A stretch of 57,704 bases of DNA from an uncultured Eubacteriales bacterium (GTDB lineage Bacteria > Bacillota > Clostridia > Christensenellales > CAG-138), in assembly GCA_900544555.1 (NCBI GenBank), contig UQWD01000013.1:1-57704 (forward strand), in the 5' to 3' direction. The notes beneath the pieces are model-generated. The model made no database searches. It was given only the letters and a program-made list of their open reading frames with translations, and was not told the origin of the DNA. The position numbers were made by a program, and so were the translations under genes. Positions 1-8,752 of the stretch are shown piece after piece. The first letter of the stretch is position 1; every line of letters begins with the position of its first letter.

Positions 1-1471
1 GCCCCCCCAGCCCTTTAGCCGCCATCTCCGCCTCGAACGCCTCCGCGCTCCCGTTCTTCAATACCAGCGTATACATCCCCGGCAGCTCGGGTACCGGCGT
101 TGAGATGTGATCGGGTTCAATCGGCGGCAGGTTCGCCCCCAGCCATTCGGGCGGAACGGCGTTCTTCGGGATATAGATGAAGTTGGGCAGCGGGTGGAAA
201 TAGTTTACGGAAGACGAAGCGGAAGAAACCTCCGGCTCTACGTAAAGGCCGACCACCTCAAAGCTCCCGCCGCCGAAAAATCCGTCCGCTTCCCGGTACC
301 CCCTAGGTGTGAAGTCGTCTCCAATTGCTCTCATTATTATGTCATAGCCATTATTATAAAACTGTAAGGTTACCGTATCGCCGACATCCACGCCGTTCTC
401 CTCGGCGAGCCGCGCGCTCAACACGCACACCCGCGCGCCGTCACGGTACTCCTCCTCGGAGATGCACCGGCCCGCGACAAGCCGCGTTTTTTGCTGGTGA
501 AACATCAGCCGGCTCTCCATATCGCCCGTGGCGACGACCTGCGAGGAATAATGGTTTATCCGGCATTCCTCTATCAGACGGCTCCAAAACCCCCCCAGCT
601 CGGAGGCGAGGAAATCATCAAGGCTTTCATCCAGCCTTTCAAAGTCAGAATTATTTTTTTCGCTATAAATCCATATGAACTTTTTTGGCCCGACATAACC
701 CATGATTTCTTCCACAGGCGCCTCTTTGCCCAGCTCCCCGGTTTCCAGATCATATTCGTAGGTTCTGCCTTCGATGACGTCAGCATCCGCGCCGTATTTC
801 AAATATCCTCTGTCATAGAATAGCACGGGGGATCCCAATACGTTCATACTGTTATCGTAATCGGAAAACCGGGCGAGATAGATGATGTATTTATGGCCTT
901 TTTCAAAGGGGACCTCCGCGTTTTCTAAGAACCTTGAACCCCTGTAGACTATTTTGTCCAGATTGCCGTAAGCGGGGTGGATGGCGGGGGATAAGTCATG
1001 CTCTATCTTAAAGGTGGCGGCATATCCTACCGTGGAGATGCCATCCATAATATCCAATTCCGCGCTTTCAAACGTGGCGACAGCCACGGAGCAGCGATAC
1101 GCTTCATCATGCCCCATCTCCGTCACATAGGGGTCAATTGCCGCGCGAAGCTCGGGCGAATACGCCCGCAGCGAACCATCCTGACGCACATAGCGCACAA
1201 ATTCCGATTTCACGCCCGCCTCCATTGTCTTATCGTAAAGCTCTGGGTCATGCTTCGGAGGGGCCGCATATATAGAACCCATCTCCCGGAACTCCACGGC
1301 GTTGAGCGCGGCGATGGTGGTGAACAGGCTGTCCGCCCCGGCCGCGCTCATTAGCGCGCTCGCCCATAACCCCGCGCTTACGCATGAGAACGCGCAGCCA
1401 AGCGCCAAGAGCAGTATGAACGATACGATAAATACGGGCCTTCTTAACAGCTGCTTTATGCTGGTTCGCAA
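1..1471 (-). CDS. FtsX/MacB-type ABC transporter permease, truncated by the window edge
   Basis: The minus-strand frame is open from a TTG codon at 1469-1471 to the left edge (490 codons, no stop). The TTG follows AAGGAGG (1481-1487) by about nine bases, and there is no ATG between it and the upstream in-frame stop at 1523-1525, so TTG is the likely start. The product has a basic N-terminus and one transmembrane helix at about residues 11-30, then a long extracytoplasmic domain. That layout is typical of FtsX/MacB permeases, whose remaining helices and ATPase would lie beyond the edge. Such proteins export peptides or lipids or act as sensors; the substrate is unknown here. Family assignment rests on architecture, not on a diagnostic motif. 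Confidence 0.7.
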   Translation of the reverse strand, partial: MRTSIKQLLRRPVFIVSFILLLALGCAFSCVSAGLWASALMSAAGADSLFTTIAALNAVEFREMGSIYAAPPKHDPELYDKTMEAGVKSEFVRYVRQDGSLRAYSPELRAAIDPYVTEMGHDEAYRCSVAVATFESAELDIMDGISTVGYAATFKIEHDLSPAIHPAYGNLDKIVYRGSRFLENAEVPFEKGHKYIIYLARFSDYDNSMNVLGSPVLFYDRGYLKYGADADVIEGRTYEYDLETGELGKEAPVEEIMGYVGPKKFIWIYSEKNNSDFERLDESLDDFLASELGGFWSRLIEECRINHYSSQVVATGDMESRLMFHQQKTRLVAGRCISEEEYRDGARVCVLSARLAEENGVDVGDTVTLQFYNNGYDIIMRAIGDDFTPRGYREADGFFGGGSFEVVGLYVEPEVSSASSSVNYFHPLPNFIYIPKNAVPPEWLGANLPPIEPDHISTPVPELPGMYTLVLKNGSAEAFEAEMAAKGLGG

Positions 1472-1566
1472 CGTCTTTTCCTCCTTGTGATAAAACCCTA
1501 AACATAGGGCGCATTCATTCGGTTAAATCATTGATTTAACGGCAAAGCTCCCCGCGTTCAGGACGC

Positions 1567-1980
1567 TCAATGGGAGTTAACGCGCTCGGGAAGGAAACAT
1601 GGCGGCCCGGGACAAGCGACAGTTACGCTTTTTTTATAGTGGCAATCCTCGCATTCGTAGATGTAGGTATGCTTCCCGGAACGATGGCCGCCGTCTTTTA
1701 TTTTGTTTCTGTGATTTTTAAACTTTGCAGTTCCACCAGATAATGACTGCTGCGCTCCGCAACGCAAACATTTGTAGAGCACCATAAAAATTCTATAACA
1801 TCCTTCTTCTCCGGGATAGAACGGTGAGCCTGCTAAGAAATACCGATCTATCTCTACCCACACATGATTGCATGCGTTGGCATGCTCCTCGCCGCCCGGC
1901 GCAACCGCGCCGGCCGGAACGGCCGCCGCCGCTATTAAAAACAAAGCGGCCATCATAATAGATAGAATCTTCTTTTTCAT
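1567..1980 (-). CDS. Small secreted Cys/His-rich protein (hypothetical)
   Basis: A 137-residue protein with a clear signal peptide: MKKK, a hydrophobic core, and a likely cleavage near AGA-VAP at residue 25. The mature part has paired cysteines (CLRCG, CEDC, CPGPPC) and several histidines, including a G-K-H-T-Y-x-Y-E-C-x-D-C stretch. This is the pattern of a zinc-ribbon-like fold on the outside of the cell, where the cysteines could bind metal or form disulfides. I do not recognise a named family. It lies downstream of the edge permease gene in the opposite sense of reading order (transcribed towards 1567) and has no obvious terminator. Confidence 0.6.
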   Translation of the reverse strand: MKKKILSIMMAALFLIAAAAVPAGAVAPGGEEHANACNHVWVEIDRYFLAGSPFYPGEEGCYRIFMVLYKCLRCGAQQSLSGGTAKFKNHRNKIKDGGHRSGKHTYIYECEDCHYKKSVTVACPGPPCFLPERVNSH

Positions 1981-2360
1981 TGAATTACAGTCTCCAATCG
2001 TTTTTTTGTTTAATCAGTTCATGCGCCCTATGTTTATTAATACCGAATCAAAGCTTATACTTGCGTTACTGTTTCTATTATTACATTAGCATAATGCAAT
2101 TTGTATTTCAAGAAAAATTTGTTATTACTGTGTATTACTAAACAGGTCTATATTGCAGGTATACGCATGGCTTTCATTTGTTACGTTCTCATGCTTTAGA
2201 CTTATAAGCGCATCATAGGGTTGCATTAAGAACCTAGGCTATACCCCGGTTCAGGTATCCTAAGCTATTTATTAAGCTTTCGTCGGATGCGCACGAGCAG
2301 TCAGCTCTCTGAAAGTCTCATGAAAGGAAAGCCTCGCGGCGCATACCGCGGTTTGCGATC
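1981..2360. other. Gene-free A+T-rich stretch
   Basis: No frame here has both a ribosome binding site and a recognisable product. It contains the upstream region of the small secreted protein. Nothing else seen. Confidence 0.5.
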
Positions 2361-2415
2361 AAAAAACGGGGGGCCGCCTTATCCGAACCTTTAACGGATT
2401 TTCCGGCAGGCCCCG
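2361..2415 (-). terminator. Rho-independent terminator of the DUF368 gene
   Basis: Read on the minus strand, GGGGCC-GCC pairs with GGC-GGCCCC (2405-2414 with 2370-2378, one bulged base), with an inner ATCCG/CGGAT stem, followed by a run of six T (2361-2366). It lies just after the stop codon of the DUF368 gene. Confidence 0.85.
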
Positions 2416-2438
2416 CCGCTGTTCTACCTGCGATTTAT

Positions 2439-3278
2439 TTATATTTCCTTTATAGCACCGTCCTTGCTCATGGCCTTTTCCATATAAAAAGCAGCGAAAT
2501 AACCGCCTATCGCCAAAGCGACGCATAGAAGCTGGTTCCACGACCATTCAACGCCGCGCGGGAAAATAAGGACCATCGTCGCAAGCAAAAACCCTAATAC
2601 GCCGTAGTAAGCGTAGCCGTGAAACCTGCTGAACAGGAACCGCACAAGCTTAATCAACGCCAGAGCGACGATTACCGCGCCTACGCCCACCCAGATAAGC
2701 ACGGAGAGATTCAAGCTGGTCAGCGCGCTCAACAGCGGCTGGTAAAGGCCCATATACATAAGGATGAACGACGTCGATATACCGGGGATGACCGTGCCGA
2801 CCGCAAGTATGCCGCCGGACATGGCTGAGGTAAGCGGATTTAGCTCCCAAACACGCCCGTCCGTGGCGGTTTTATCGAGAATAAACAGCCCGGCGACAAA
2901 AAGGACGCCTACGAACGTAGTCCATAAATACCGTTTTTTAAACCCATGCTCGTTTGCCTGATGAATAAACGAGGGGACGCCGCCCGCAACAAGGCCGATG
3001 AACAAATAGAGTATCGGCTTCATGTAAGCGTTCAGCAGCCAGTCCAGTAAAAAGCTCACGCCCAACAGGCCTGCTACCCCGCCGATTCCGAGAGGGAGCA
3101 GAAACAAAAAGTTTTTAACCGGAGATTTGAAAAAGCCCGCGACCGCGTCCAGCATGGGGCGGTACAGCCCCATTGAAACCGCCATGATGCCGCCGCTCAC
3201 GCCCGGAAGTATGCCGCCGATACCGATTACGATACCCGCCACGACCCGCTTAATAAAACTGCTGACCTTGCTGTTCAT
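2439..3278 (-). CDS. DUF368 membrane protein, probable polyprenyl-phosphate transporter
   Basis: A polytopic membrane protein of about 279 residues with the DUF368 signature near its N-terminus (G-I-G-G-I-L-P-G-V-S-G-G) and repeated hydrophobic segments across its length. Established knowledge: DUF368 proteins (PopT) recycle undecaprenyl phosphate across the cytoplasmic membrane for cell-wall synthesis. GGAGG at 3283-3287 favours one of two adjacent ATG codons, 3279-3281 or 3276-3278. I chose the second because the spacing is better; an upstream ATG at 3296 lacks a ribosome binding site. A strong terminator follows, so it is the last or only gene of its unit. Confidence 0.85.
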   Translation of the reverse strand: MNSKVSSFIKRVVAGIVIGIGGILPGVSGGIMAVSMGLYRPMLDAVAGFFKSPVKNFLFLLPLGIGGVAGLLGVSFLLDWLLNAYMKPILYLFIGLVAGGVPSFIHQANEHGFKKRYLWTTFVGVLFVAGLFILDKTATDGRVWELNPLTSAMSGGILAVGTVIPGISTSFILMYMGLYQPLLSALTSLNLSVLIWVGVGAVIVALALIKLVRFLFSRFHGYAYYGVLGFLLATMVLIFPRGVEWSWNQLLCVALAIGGYFAAFYMEKAMSKDGAIKEI

Positions 3279-3520
3279 CATTCCTCCATGCGGCATGCCC
3301 GCCGCTAAGCGCAAAAACCAAAACCGCTTTCAGGAAAAACCCGGCGTATTGGCATTTGCGTAAAGCGCAACGCGCATGAGCCGTTTATAAACTACCCATA
3401 AAAAGACAAACCTTAATTATTATAGCATTATATCGTGTAGCGTACAAGCGGATGAAAATAACGGCGTCATTACACAGCAAAGCGTATCGCAATCCTTTTA
3501 CGGGCCGATTATCCGACGCG

Positions 3521-4240
3521 TTAAGAACCCGTACGCTTTGCGGCCAGCCAGTTTACAACGCCCTCCGGCGTGCTCTCATAAGCGGAGATAAAGCTGCGCC
3601 TCTCGGATATATCCTCAAGATAATGAGCGTCCGAATTATAAAGCACGTGATATTGTCCTAAATCAACGCCCTCTACCGGCAGCCGCTCATAAACCTCCAC
3701 GCTGGTGAAGCTCAGATGCGGCGGGATAAAACCCAGCGAGCATAGAATTGAATTGGACGTGCGATTGATATGCGCGGGCGCCGGCACACCCCCGGCTCGG
3801 CGGCAGCCTTCAGCCGCCTCTTCAATTGAAAGCTCCGTCGATTGCAGGAGAAGCCTTGGCTCAACGGCGACGGGACGGTCGTTTTCATCCATAACAATTT
3901 GCTCGCCAAACAGATCCGGGCGGTTCGGCAGGGGCGGCAGACGCTTATAAACCCACGCGCCAAAATCCTCCGCTGCGTCAAGCCTCGGAAAAAGGCACAG
4001 CATATGCACCTCCTCCCTTGTCTCCACCTCAATACCGGGGATAAATATCAGGCCGCGCGCCTCTGCCACGGCATTGCATGCCCGAAGGTTTAGCGCGCTG
4101 TTGTGATCGCATACCGCCAGCGCGTCAAGGCCTTTGAGATAAGCCATGTTCACCAGATTATTGGGAGTCATCCCGTTATCCCCGCATGGGGAAAGGCAGG
4201 AATGCACGTGCAGATCCGCCGCCAGGCGCAGCCTTTCCAT
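3521..4240 (-). CDS. PHP-domain phosphoesterase
   Basis: A 239-residue PHP-family protein. Metal-binding motifs appear in order: D-L-H-V-H-S (about residue 8), V-C-D-H-N-S (about 42), P-G-I-E-V-E-T (about 65), P-A-H-I-N-R (about 148) and N-S-D-A-H near the C-terminus. PHP enzymes hydrolyse phosphoesters with a trinuclear metal site. The ATG (4238-4240) overlaps the stop of the preceding DRTGG gene (TAATG), which indicates translational coupling and fixes the start. A longer upstream reading frame only shadows the DRTGG gene. It is the last gene of the hydrogenase-like sensor operon, as at related clostridial loci. The substrate is not known. Confidence 0.85.
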   Translation of the reverse strand: MERLRLAADLHVHSCLSPCGDNGMTPNNLVNMAYLKGLDALAVCDHNSALNLRACNAVAEARGLIFIPGIEVETREEVHMLCLFPRLDAAEDFGAWVYKRLPPLPNRPDLFGEQIVMDENDRPVAVEPRLLLQSTELSIEEAAEGCRRAGGVPAPAHINRTSNSILCSLGFIPPHLSFTSVEVYERLPVEGVDLGQYHVLYNSDAHYLEDISERRSFISAYESTPEGVVNWLAAKRTGS

Positions 4241-4578
4241 TATACCGCCGGAATGCCCGCGCCGCTCATGAGGCCGCAAATGGCGTAGGCCGTTAAGGGG
4301 GACGAGATAACGGCGATACCCTCTTCCTCCGCTTTTTTTATGGAGGCGGCCTCCATCTCGATACCCTCCGGGCATATCACGCAGGCCATATCGTGAAGGG
4401 AGGCGACCGCGATAACGTTCAGGTGCGTTTGTACCGTAACCCAGGCGCAGCCCTGCCTGCCCTTTGCCATCACCCAGCTTAAAAGATCGCAGGTGTAGCC
4501 GCAGGCCACGTCCTGATCCTCTCCGCCTGCCGTCAGCGTCCGGCCGTTTATAAGCTTAGTCAGTTGCGATGTTTTCAT
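4240..4578 (-). CDS. DRTGG-domain protein (second copy in operon)
   Basis: A 112-residue stand-alone DRTGG domain, the small domain otherwise found between the CBS or phosphotransacetylase parts of larger proteins. It starts MKTSQL and ends in a conserved-looking G-L-x-S-G-A-G-I-P. Its paralogue at the operon head ends in a similar G-I-L-Y-G-A-G-L-P. Single DRTGG proteins recur beside sensory [FeFe]-hydrogenases and HATPase proteins in clostridia; they are presumed to bind a ligand or a partner. It lies about 140 bases after the hydrogenase-like gene and overlaps the PHP gene by one base. Confidence 0.75.
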   Translation of the reverse strand: MKTSQLTKLINGRTLTAGGEDQDVACGYTCDLLSWVMAKGRQGCAWVTVQTHLNVIAVASLHDMACVICPEGIEMEAASIKKAEEEGIAVISSPLTAYAICGLMSGAGIPAV

Positions 4579-4717
4579 ATATAAGCTCCTTTAGAAAATT
4601 CCTGTTTCCTCTGCGTTTAGCGCGATACGCGGCTTTTACCCATCTCCCGGCCCGCCGTCTGGGCGGGCGCATTGATTTAATATCCGCCCCAAGGCGGGCT
4701 CGCAAAGCGCATGAAAG

Positions 4718-6025
4718 TTACCCTCTCTTTTCCGCGCTGGCAAGATCCGCCATCTCCTGCGCCAGTACGCGCAGCTTATCCCTCAGCTTGAATATGCAAT
4801 CCATCTCTATAGCGTAGCCGCGCACGATGTCCTCCGCAAGGGTACGGCAGCTAGGCGAACCGCATGAGCCGCAGTCCAATCCCGGCAGGCTGCGCCGAAT
4901 TTGGCCCATGCGCTCCATCATCTGCATGGCCTCCGACATATCGTCTGAAAGCTTCATGACGCTTTTGGGTTCAAACCTTTTATCATAACGAATCAGCGGG
5001 GAGTTTACATATTTAATCACATGCTCGTCATGCTCCAAATCCGTGCGCGGATGCGCGTTAGCGAGGCGCCTGTTCCGGTTTTTTGCCACAAACTTGTTTT
5101 CAAACACGAGCGTTCCGCCCACGCAGCCGCTGTCGCAAGCGGCCGCCTCCACGAGCATCACGCTGCGAAGCCGCTCGTTATCAATTTCCTCAAGGCATTG
5201 CATAAGGTTGATAATGCCATCCACCGCCAGATAATGCTCCGTGCCCACGGCGGCGCTAAACCCGCCGATAACCGCCCCGCTCAGGCCGTAGGCTCCCGGC
5301 GGGAAGGCTACGCCGCGCGGCTGCCCTTCCACCTTGCCCATAACCTGGATGAGCGCGGCATACATTTCGCGCATTGAATACACGCCGTCAATCTCGCTGT
5401 TGGAGATGCCGAGCGGGCTTTTGATGTTGGTCATCTTGGCCGCGCAGGGAGCGATATAATAAACGCCTACGTTTTCTTTGCCAACGCCCATCAATTCACT
5501 GAACTCCTGCTTGGCCACGCGGGCGGCTATTTCCGTCGGGGAGACGAACGGGGAAAGGTTTTCAATCAGGTTGGGATACAGCGAAGTCACCATCCTTGGC
5601 ACAACCGGGCATGCGCAGGAGATAACAGGATAATTCGCTTCGCCCGATCTGAGGAATTTACGCATGGCCTCGGCAGCTATTTCCGTGCCGCGCGCCTCGT
5701 CATAGATGGCGTCAAAGCCAAGCGCGTACAACCCCTGATATACGTCCTCCAGGTTGCTCAGGTTCCTGAACTGGGAATAGAGCGCGGCGCTCGGTATTAC
5801 GATATTATATTGAAAATCCGTCAGTTCGCCCAAGGGCGTGGTTACCGCCACCATTGCCCTGTGCGGGCAGGCGACCAGGCAAGCGCCGCAGTCAATGCAC
5901 CGGTCGTCCAATATTTTCGCCTTCCCGCGCTGGACGCGGATGGCTTCGGTTGGACAATCCTTGATACAGTTGGTACAGCCAACGCATTTTCTCCTGTCAA
6001 TCCTCACGGAATGCTTGTACAGCAT
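4718..6025 (-). CDS. [FeFe]-hydrogenase-like iron-sulfur protein, sensory type (HydS-like)
   Basis: 435 residues. The N-terminus carries two 4Fe-4S ferredoxin motifs (C14, C17, C20, C24 and C43, C46, C49, C53). The hydrogenase large-subunit core follows, with H-cluster loops: S-C-A-C-P at 136-140, A-P-C-A-A-K with C194, and A-C-D-S-G-C at C297/C301. A C-terminal four-cysteine motif follows (C385, C388, C393, C410). The ligand cysteines are kept, but the proton-transfer cysteine before the L1 ligand is alanine (A138). That is known from sensory hydrogenases with low activity. There is no PAS domain, so it resembles group D rather than group C. GGAGGG precedes the ATG. Neighbours (HATPase, DRTGG, PHP) suggest signalling rather than bulk hydrogen production. 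Confidence 0.88.
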   Translation of the reverse strand: MLYKHSVRIDRRKCVGCTNCIKDCPTEAIRVQRGKAKILDDRCIDCGACLVACPHRAMVAVTTPLGELTDFQYNIVIPSAALYSQFRNLSNLEDVYQGLYALGFDAIYDEARGTEIAAEAMRKFLRSGEANYPVISCACPVVPRMVTSLYPNLIENLSPFVSPTEIAARVAKQEFSELMGVGKENVGVYYIAPCAAKMTNIKSPLGISNSEIDGVYSMREMYAALIQVMGKVEGQPRGVAFPPGAYGLSGAVIGGFSAAVGTEHYLAVDGIINLMQCLEEIDNERLRSVMLVEAAACDSGCVGGTLVFENKFVAKNRNRRLANAHPRTDLEHDEHVIKYVNSPLIRYDKRFEPKSVMKLSDDMSEAMQMMERMGQIRRSLPGLDCGSCGSPSCRTLAEDIVRGYAIEMDCIFKLRDKLRVLAQEMADLASAEKRG

Positions 6026-6041
6026 TTGGATTCCCTCCAGA

Positions 6042-6470
6042 CTATTTTAAATGGTATATCGCCCTAATTTCCGTACCCTTTCCTTTTTCCGAGCGGATAT
6101 GGAACTCATGGCTGTGGCGTTTTACATTCGGCAGGCCCATTCCCGCCCCAAAGCCCATCATGCGTACGCTTTCCGGCGCCGTGGAATACCCCTCCTCAAG
6201 CGCAAGGGAAATATCCTCAATGCCCGGCCCGTTGTCTTTGCTCGATAGCACGATCATATGCGGGCGAACCTCCAGGGTAAGCTCGCCGCCCAAGGAATGA
6301 ATTACCAAATTCAATTCCGTTTCATACGCAGCGATGGCCACATCCCGGATTATATTGGGTTCGATGCCCAGGCGCTTAAGCATCCGCTTAATTACGCTCG
6401 AGGCCTCCCCCGCCGTTTCAAAATTCCCCTGTTCAACGGGGAAAACCCGGATATATGCGTTCGTCTCCAT
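6042..6470 (-). CDS. Anti-sigma/RsbW-like histidine-kinase-type ATPase
   Basis: 142 residues forming one HATPase_c domain of the RsbW/SpoIIAB kind. Visible motifs: N-box helix Y-E-T-E-L-N-L-V-I-H (about residues 49-58), G1 box D-N-G-P-G-I (about 78) and G2-like G-F-G-A-G-M-G-L-P-N-V (about 106-116). It lacks a histidine phosphoacceptor domain, so it should act as a protein serine kinase or a partner-binding switch rather than a complete sensor kinase. It sits between a DRTGG gene (three bases upstream) and the hydrogenase-like gene (16 bases downstream). This suggests it relays the redox or hydrogen signal of that protein. Confidence 0.85.
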   Translation of the reverse strand: METNAYIRVFPVEQGNFETAGEASSVIKRMLKRLGIEPNIIRDVAIAAYETELNLVIHSLGGELTLEVRPHMIVLSSKDNGPGIEDISLALEEGYSTAPESVRMMGFGAGMGLPNVKRHSHEFHIRSEKGKGTEIRAIYHLK

Positions 6471-6473
6471 CTG

Positions 6474-6824
6474 TTATTCCCTCGTACATGCCGGAAGGCC
6501 CGCTCCATACAGAATACCGCAGGAGGCGTAAAGCGTTTTGCTGGTTCCGAGCAGCACCATGTCAAGCCCTTTGGCCATCTCCACCACCTCTTCCGGCACG
6601 GGCTTACCCCGGACGAATACAATACAGTTCACATCCAGCATTTCAGCCGTACGTATCACATGGGCGTTCACCATACCGGTCAGGAGCAGCGTGTTTTCGT
6701 GCATAAACGCCAGAGCGTCGCTCATCATATCGGAGCCGAAAGCCCCGTTTATTTCCTGTTCTAGATTCTGCCGGCCGCAAAGGACCTTTGCGTCCAGCGC
6801 CTCTACAATTTGGCTAATCTTCAT
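6474..6824 (-). CDS. DRTGG-domain protein (operon head)
   Basis: 116 residues, a stand-alone DRTGG domain and first gene of the five-gene operon. It starts MKISQI, parallel to the MKTSQL of its paralogue three genes downstream, and the two end in related glycine-rich segments. This points to an old duplication within the locus. AGGAGG lies upstream of the ATG, and a SigA-like promoter lies at 6883-6911. A ligand-binding or adaptor role is inferred from genomic context only. Confidence 0.75.
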   Translation of the reverse strand: MKISQIVEALDAKVLCGRQNLEQEINGAFGSDMMSDALAFMHENTLLLTGMVNAHVIRTAEMLDVNCIVFVRGKPVPEEVVEMAKGLDMVLLGTSKTLYASCGILYGAGLPACTRE

Positions 6825-6882
6825 GTTGAAATCCTCCTATTCAAAAGTATTGATTGCGCCCATATGTGGATAGGATGATTTA

Positions 6883-6911
6883 AGTATACTTTATTTTTAT
6901 ATAATTGTCCA
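6883..6911 (-). promoter_or_regulatory. SigA-type promoter of the hydrogenase-like sensor operon
   Basis: On the minus strand TGGACA (6906-6911), a 17-base spacer and TATACT (6883-6888). Each hexamer is one base from consensus. It lies between the flippase stop codon and the first DRTGG gene. Confidence 0.75.
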
Positions 6912-6925
6912 TTTTAGGCTTCGTT

Positions 6926-8479
6926 TTATCGCCATAAATCGCGGAAAGAGCGCGCGCCCATCGTACGCGTTAACGCCGCATATACGGGAACCGCGAGCGC
7001 GACGGAAAGCGCCGCGCCCCACCCGACGCTTCCCGTCATTACGGTAAAACGGGGCGCCGCCAGGGAGGTGAGCGCAAAGAGCAGCGCTGAGGCTATAAGC
7101 GGAGCGGCCACGTCGGCCAACAACCGAGGACCCGTCCCCGTAAGGATCCTCACGCGCCTCAAGCACAGGATCAGCCTTACGGCCGCGCCGACGATTGCCG
7201 CTATTAAGTAACCATAGATATTCCATTGAGGCAGAGCGGTTAAAAACCACATAAGTATCAGCTGCACGCCCTCGCCAATCACCGTATAGATCAAAACGCG
7301 CTTTTGCTGCGAAAGGCCGACGAGCATGTTTATGCAGATAATGCAAAAGTATGATAATGCGGTTTCAACTGCCAGAAACGCCGCGAGCGATTCGGAAACC
7401 CGTTGCTTAAACAATAATCCGCAAAGATCGGGAAGCAGCACAAGCAGGACTGCCGTTGCCGGAAGTCCTATCCACGCGGTCGCCTGGAAGCCCTTTACGA
7501 TTTTGCGGCAGACTCCCTTTTTATCCCGAGCGGCCGCGCACGCGGAAACCGCCGGCATGAGCACCGTGCACAACGAGCCAATCAGCGCGAACGGCAGGCG
7601 GATAAGCGGCCCCGCCATGCCCGATATAACGCCGAGTATGGAAACCGCGTCCGTCCTTAAAAAACCCGCCGCAATCAGCCGGGTAGGAAAAAGTACGGTG
7701 GATACGGATCCGAACAGCGTGCAAACCGCCGCGTTGGCGGCTGATGGCAGGGCGATTTTTAAAAATTGCCCGTTGATCCCCGGTACGGGGCTATCCGCCG
7801 AGCCGCGTTTGCGGGCAAAGCATTTAAGATAGGAAAAGCCCAGTATGCTTACGCTGAACACCTCGCTGAGCGTCATGCCCGACAGGATCAGAAAAGCCGT
7901 ATACCCGCTGTCCTGATTCATAAACCGCTTTAATAAAAACAGCACTAGAAAAATGCGCGCGGTCTGTTCCGTAACCTCGGATACGGCGCTGAACTGCACG
8001 CGCTTGGAGCCATGAAAGACCGCCTTGAAGATGTTTTCATAGCCTGTAAGAAAAATACATATGAGCACCATTAGCAGCGCGTTCGCGGTGCGGCCGTCCC
8101 CTAAAAGATCCTCCGCGATTTGGTGATGGAAGAACGTTACAGGCACGGCGGCCAATAAAAACAGGCCGAAGAACAAGCCCATAGCGTAGCGCACCAGCCG
8201 CTGAAGCCCCAGCATGTTACCCCGTGCGTAAAGTTTTGCGCTTAGCGTGGTAACGGCAATGCTTACACCCGACAAGCATATGGAGACCACCATGGAATAC
8301 ACCTGCATGACAAGCGTATATACTCCCATTCCTTCCGGCCCGGCCAACCGGCTGAGCAATATGCGGTATGCAAACCCCAGAAGCTGCAAGAAGATGTTGG
8401 ACGCGCTTAAAATCGCCGTTTGATAGATTACGGAGCGTTTATCCCGCCTGCTGCCAGGCGTTTTTAAAAGCTTGTTCAT
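6926..8479 (-). CDS. SpoVB-like polysaccharide/lipid-linked oligosaccharide flippase
   Basis: 517 residues, a polytopic MOP-superfamily (MATE/MVF-like) protein with about 14 hydrophobic segments. The N-terminal pattern (A-S-N-I-F-L-Q-L-L-G-F-A-Y-R, then S-R-L-A-G-P-E-G-M-G-V-Y) is that of the SpoVB/YtgP group, which flips lipid-linked wall precursors and in SpoVB serves spore cortex synthesis. I cannot tell a sporulation-specific from a vegetative paralogue. A GGATGG-like ribosome binding site precedes the ATG. The downstream operon has its own promoter starting 15 bases after this stop. Confidence 0.85.
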   Translation of the reverse strand: MNKLLKTPGSRRDKRSVIYQTAILSASNIFLQLLGFAYRILLSRLAGPEGMGVYTLVMQVYSMVVSICLSGVSIAVTTLSAKLYARGNMLGLQRLVRYAMGLFFGLFLLAAVPVTFFHHQIAEDLLGDGRTANALLMVLICIFLTGYENIFKAVFHGSKRVQFSAVSEVTEQTARIFLVLFLLKRFMNQDSGYTAFLILSGMTLSEVFSVSILGFSYLKCFARKRGSADSPVPGINGQFLKIALPSAANAAVCTLFGSVSTVLFPTRLIAAGFLRTDAVSILGVISGMAGPLIRLPFALIGSLCTVLMPAVSACAAARDKKGVCRKIVKGFQATAWIGLPATAVLLVLLPDLCGLLFKQRVSESLAAFLAVETALSYFCIICINMLVGLSQQKRVLIYTVIGEGVQLILMWFLTALPQWNIYGYLIAAIVGAAVRLILCLRRVRILTGTGPRLLADVAAPLIASALLFALTSLAAPRFTVMTGSVGWGAALSVALAVPVYAALTRTMGARSFRDLWR

Positions 8480-8675
8480 TCGTCACCATCCTTATATGCG
8501 GCGCTTTTCGCCTGCATCCGTTTCAAATATATGGTTTCAGGCGGACCGGTAATACTGGCGGTGCGTTCTAAAGGGATAAAAAATGGGGAAACACGCGTTT
8601 AAGCATCATCAGGGGAAACGCGGGGCGCAAATTGCTTTTACAGTATTAACCATAATTGCGTTACTTTACTTATAT

Positions 8676-8717
8676 TTAACATGCCGCTGCTTTTGGATTT
8701 AACATTGATTTTATAAA
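8676..8717 (+). promoter_or_regulatory. Candidate Pho box and -10 element of the pst operon
   Basis: Two TTAACA hexamers (8676-8681 and 8699-8704) lie 23 bases apart, about two helical turns. A TATAAA (8712-8717) follows seven bases later. The Bacillus PhoP box is TTAACA-like direct repeats at 11-base steps. The middle repeat is weak here, so this is suggestive only. Context, the head of an operon that includes phoB and phoR, supports it. Confidence 0.4.
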
Positions 8718-8752
8718 ATCAGGCTGTAATAAAGAATAAGGAGAATGCAAAG

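Noticed and set aside
1302..1490. Plus-strand ORFs at the left edge
   Set aside because: They are shadows of the minus-strand permease gene, which has a proper ribosome binding site and continuous coding to the edge.
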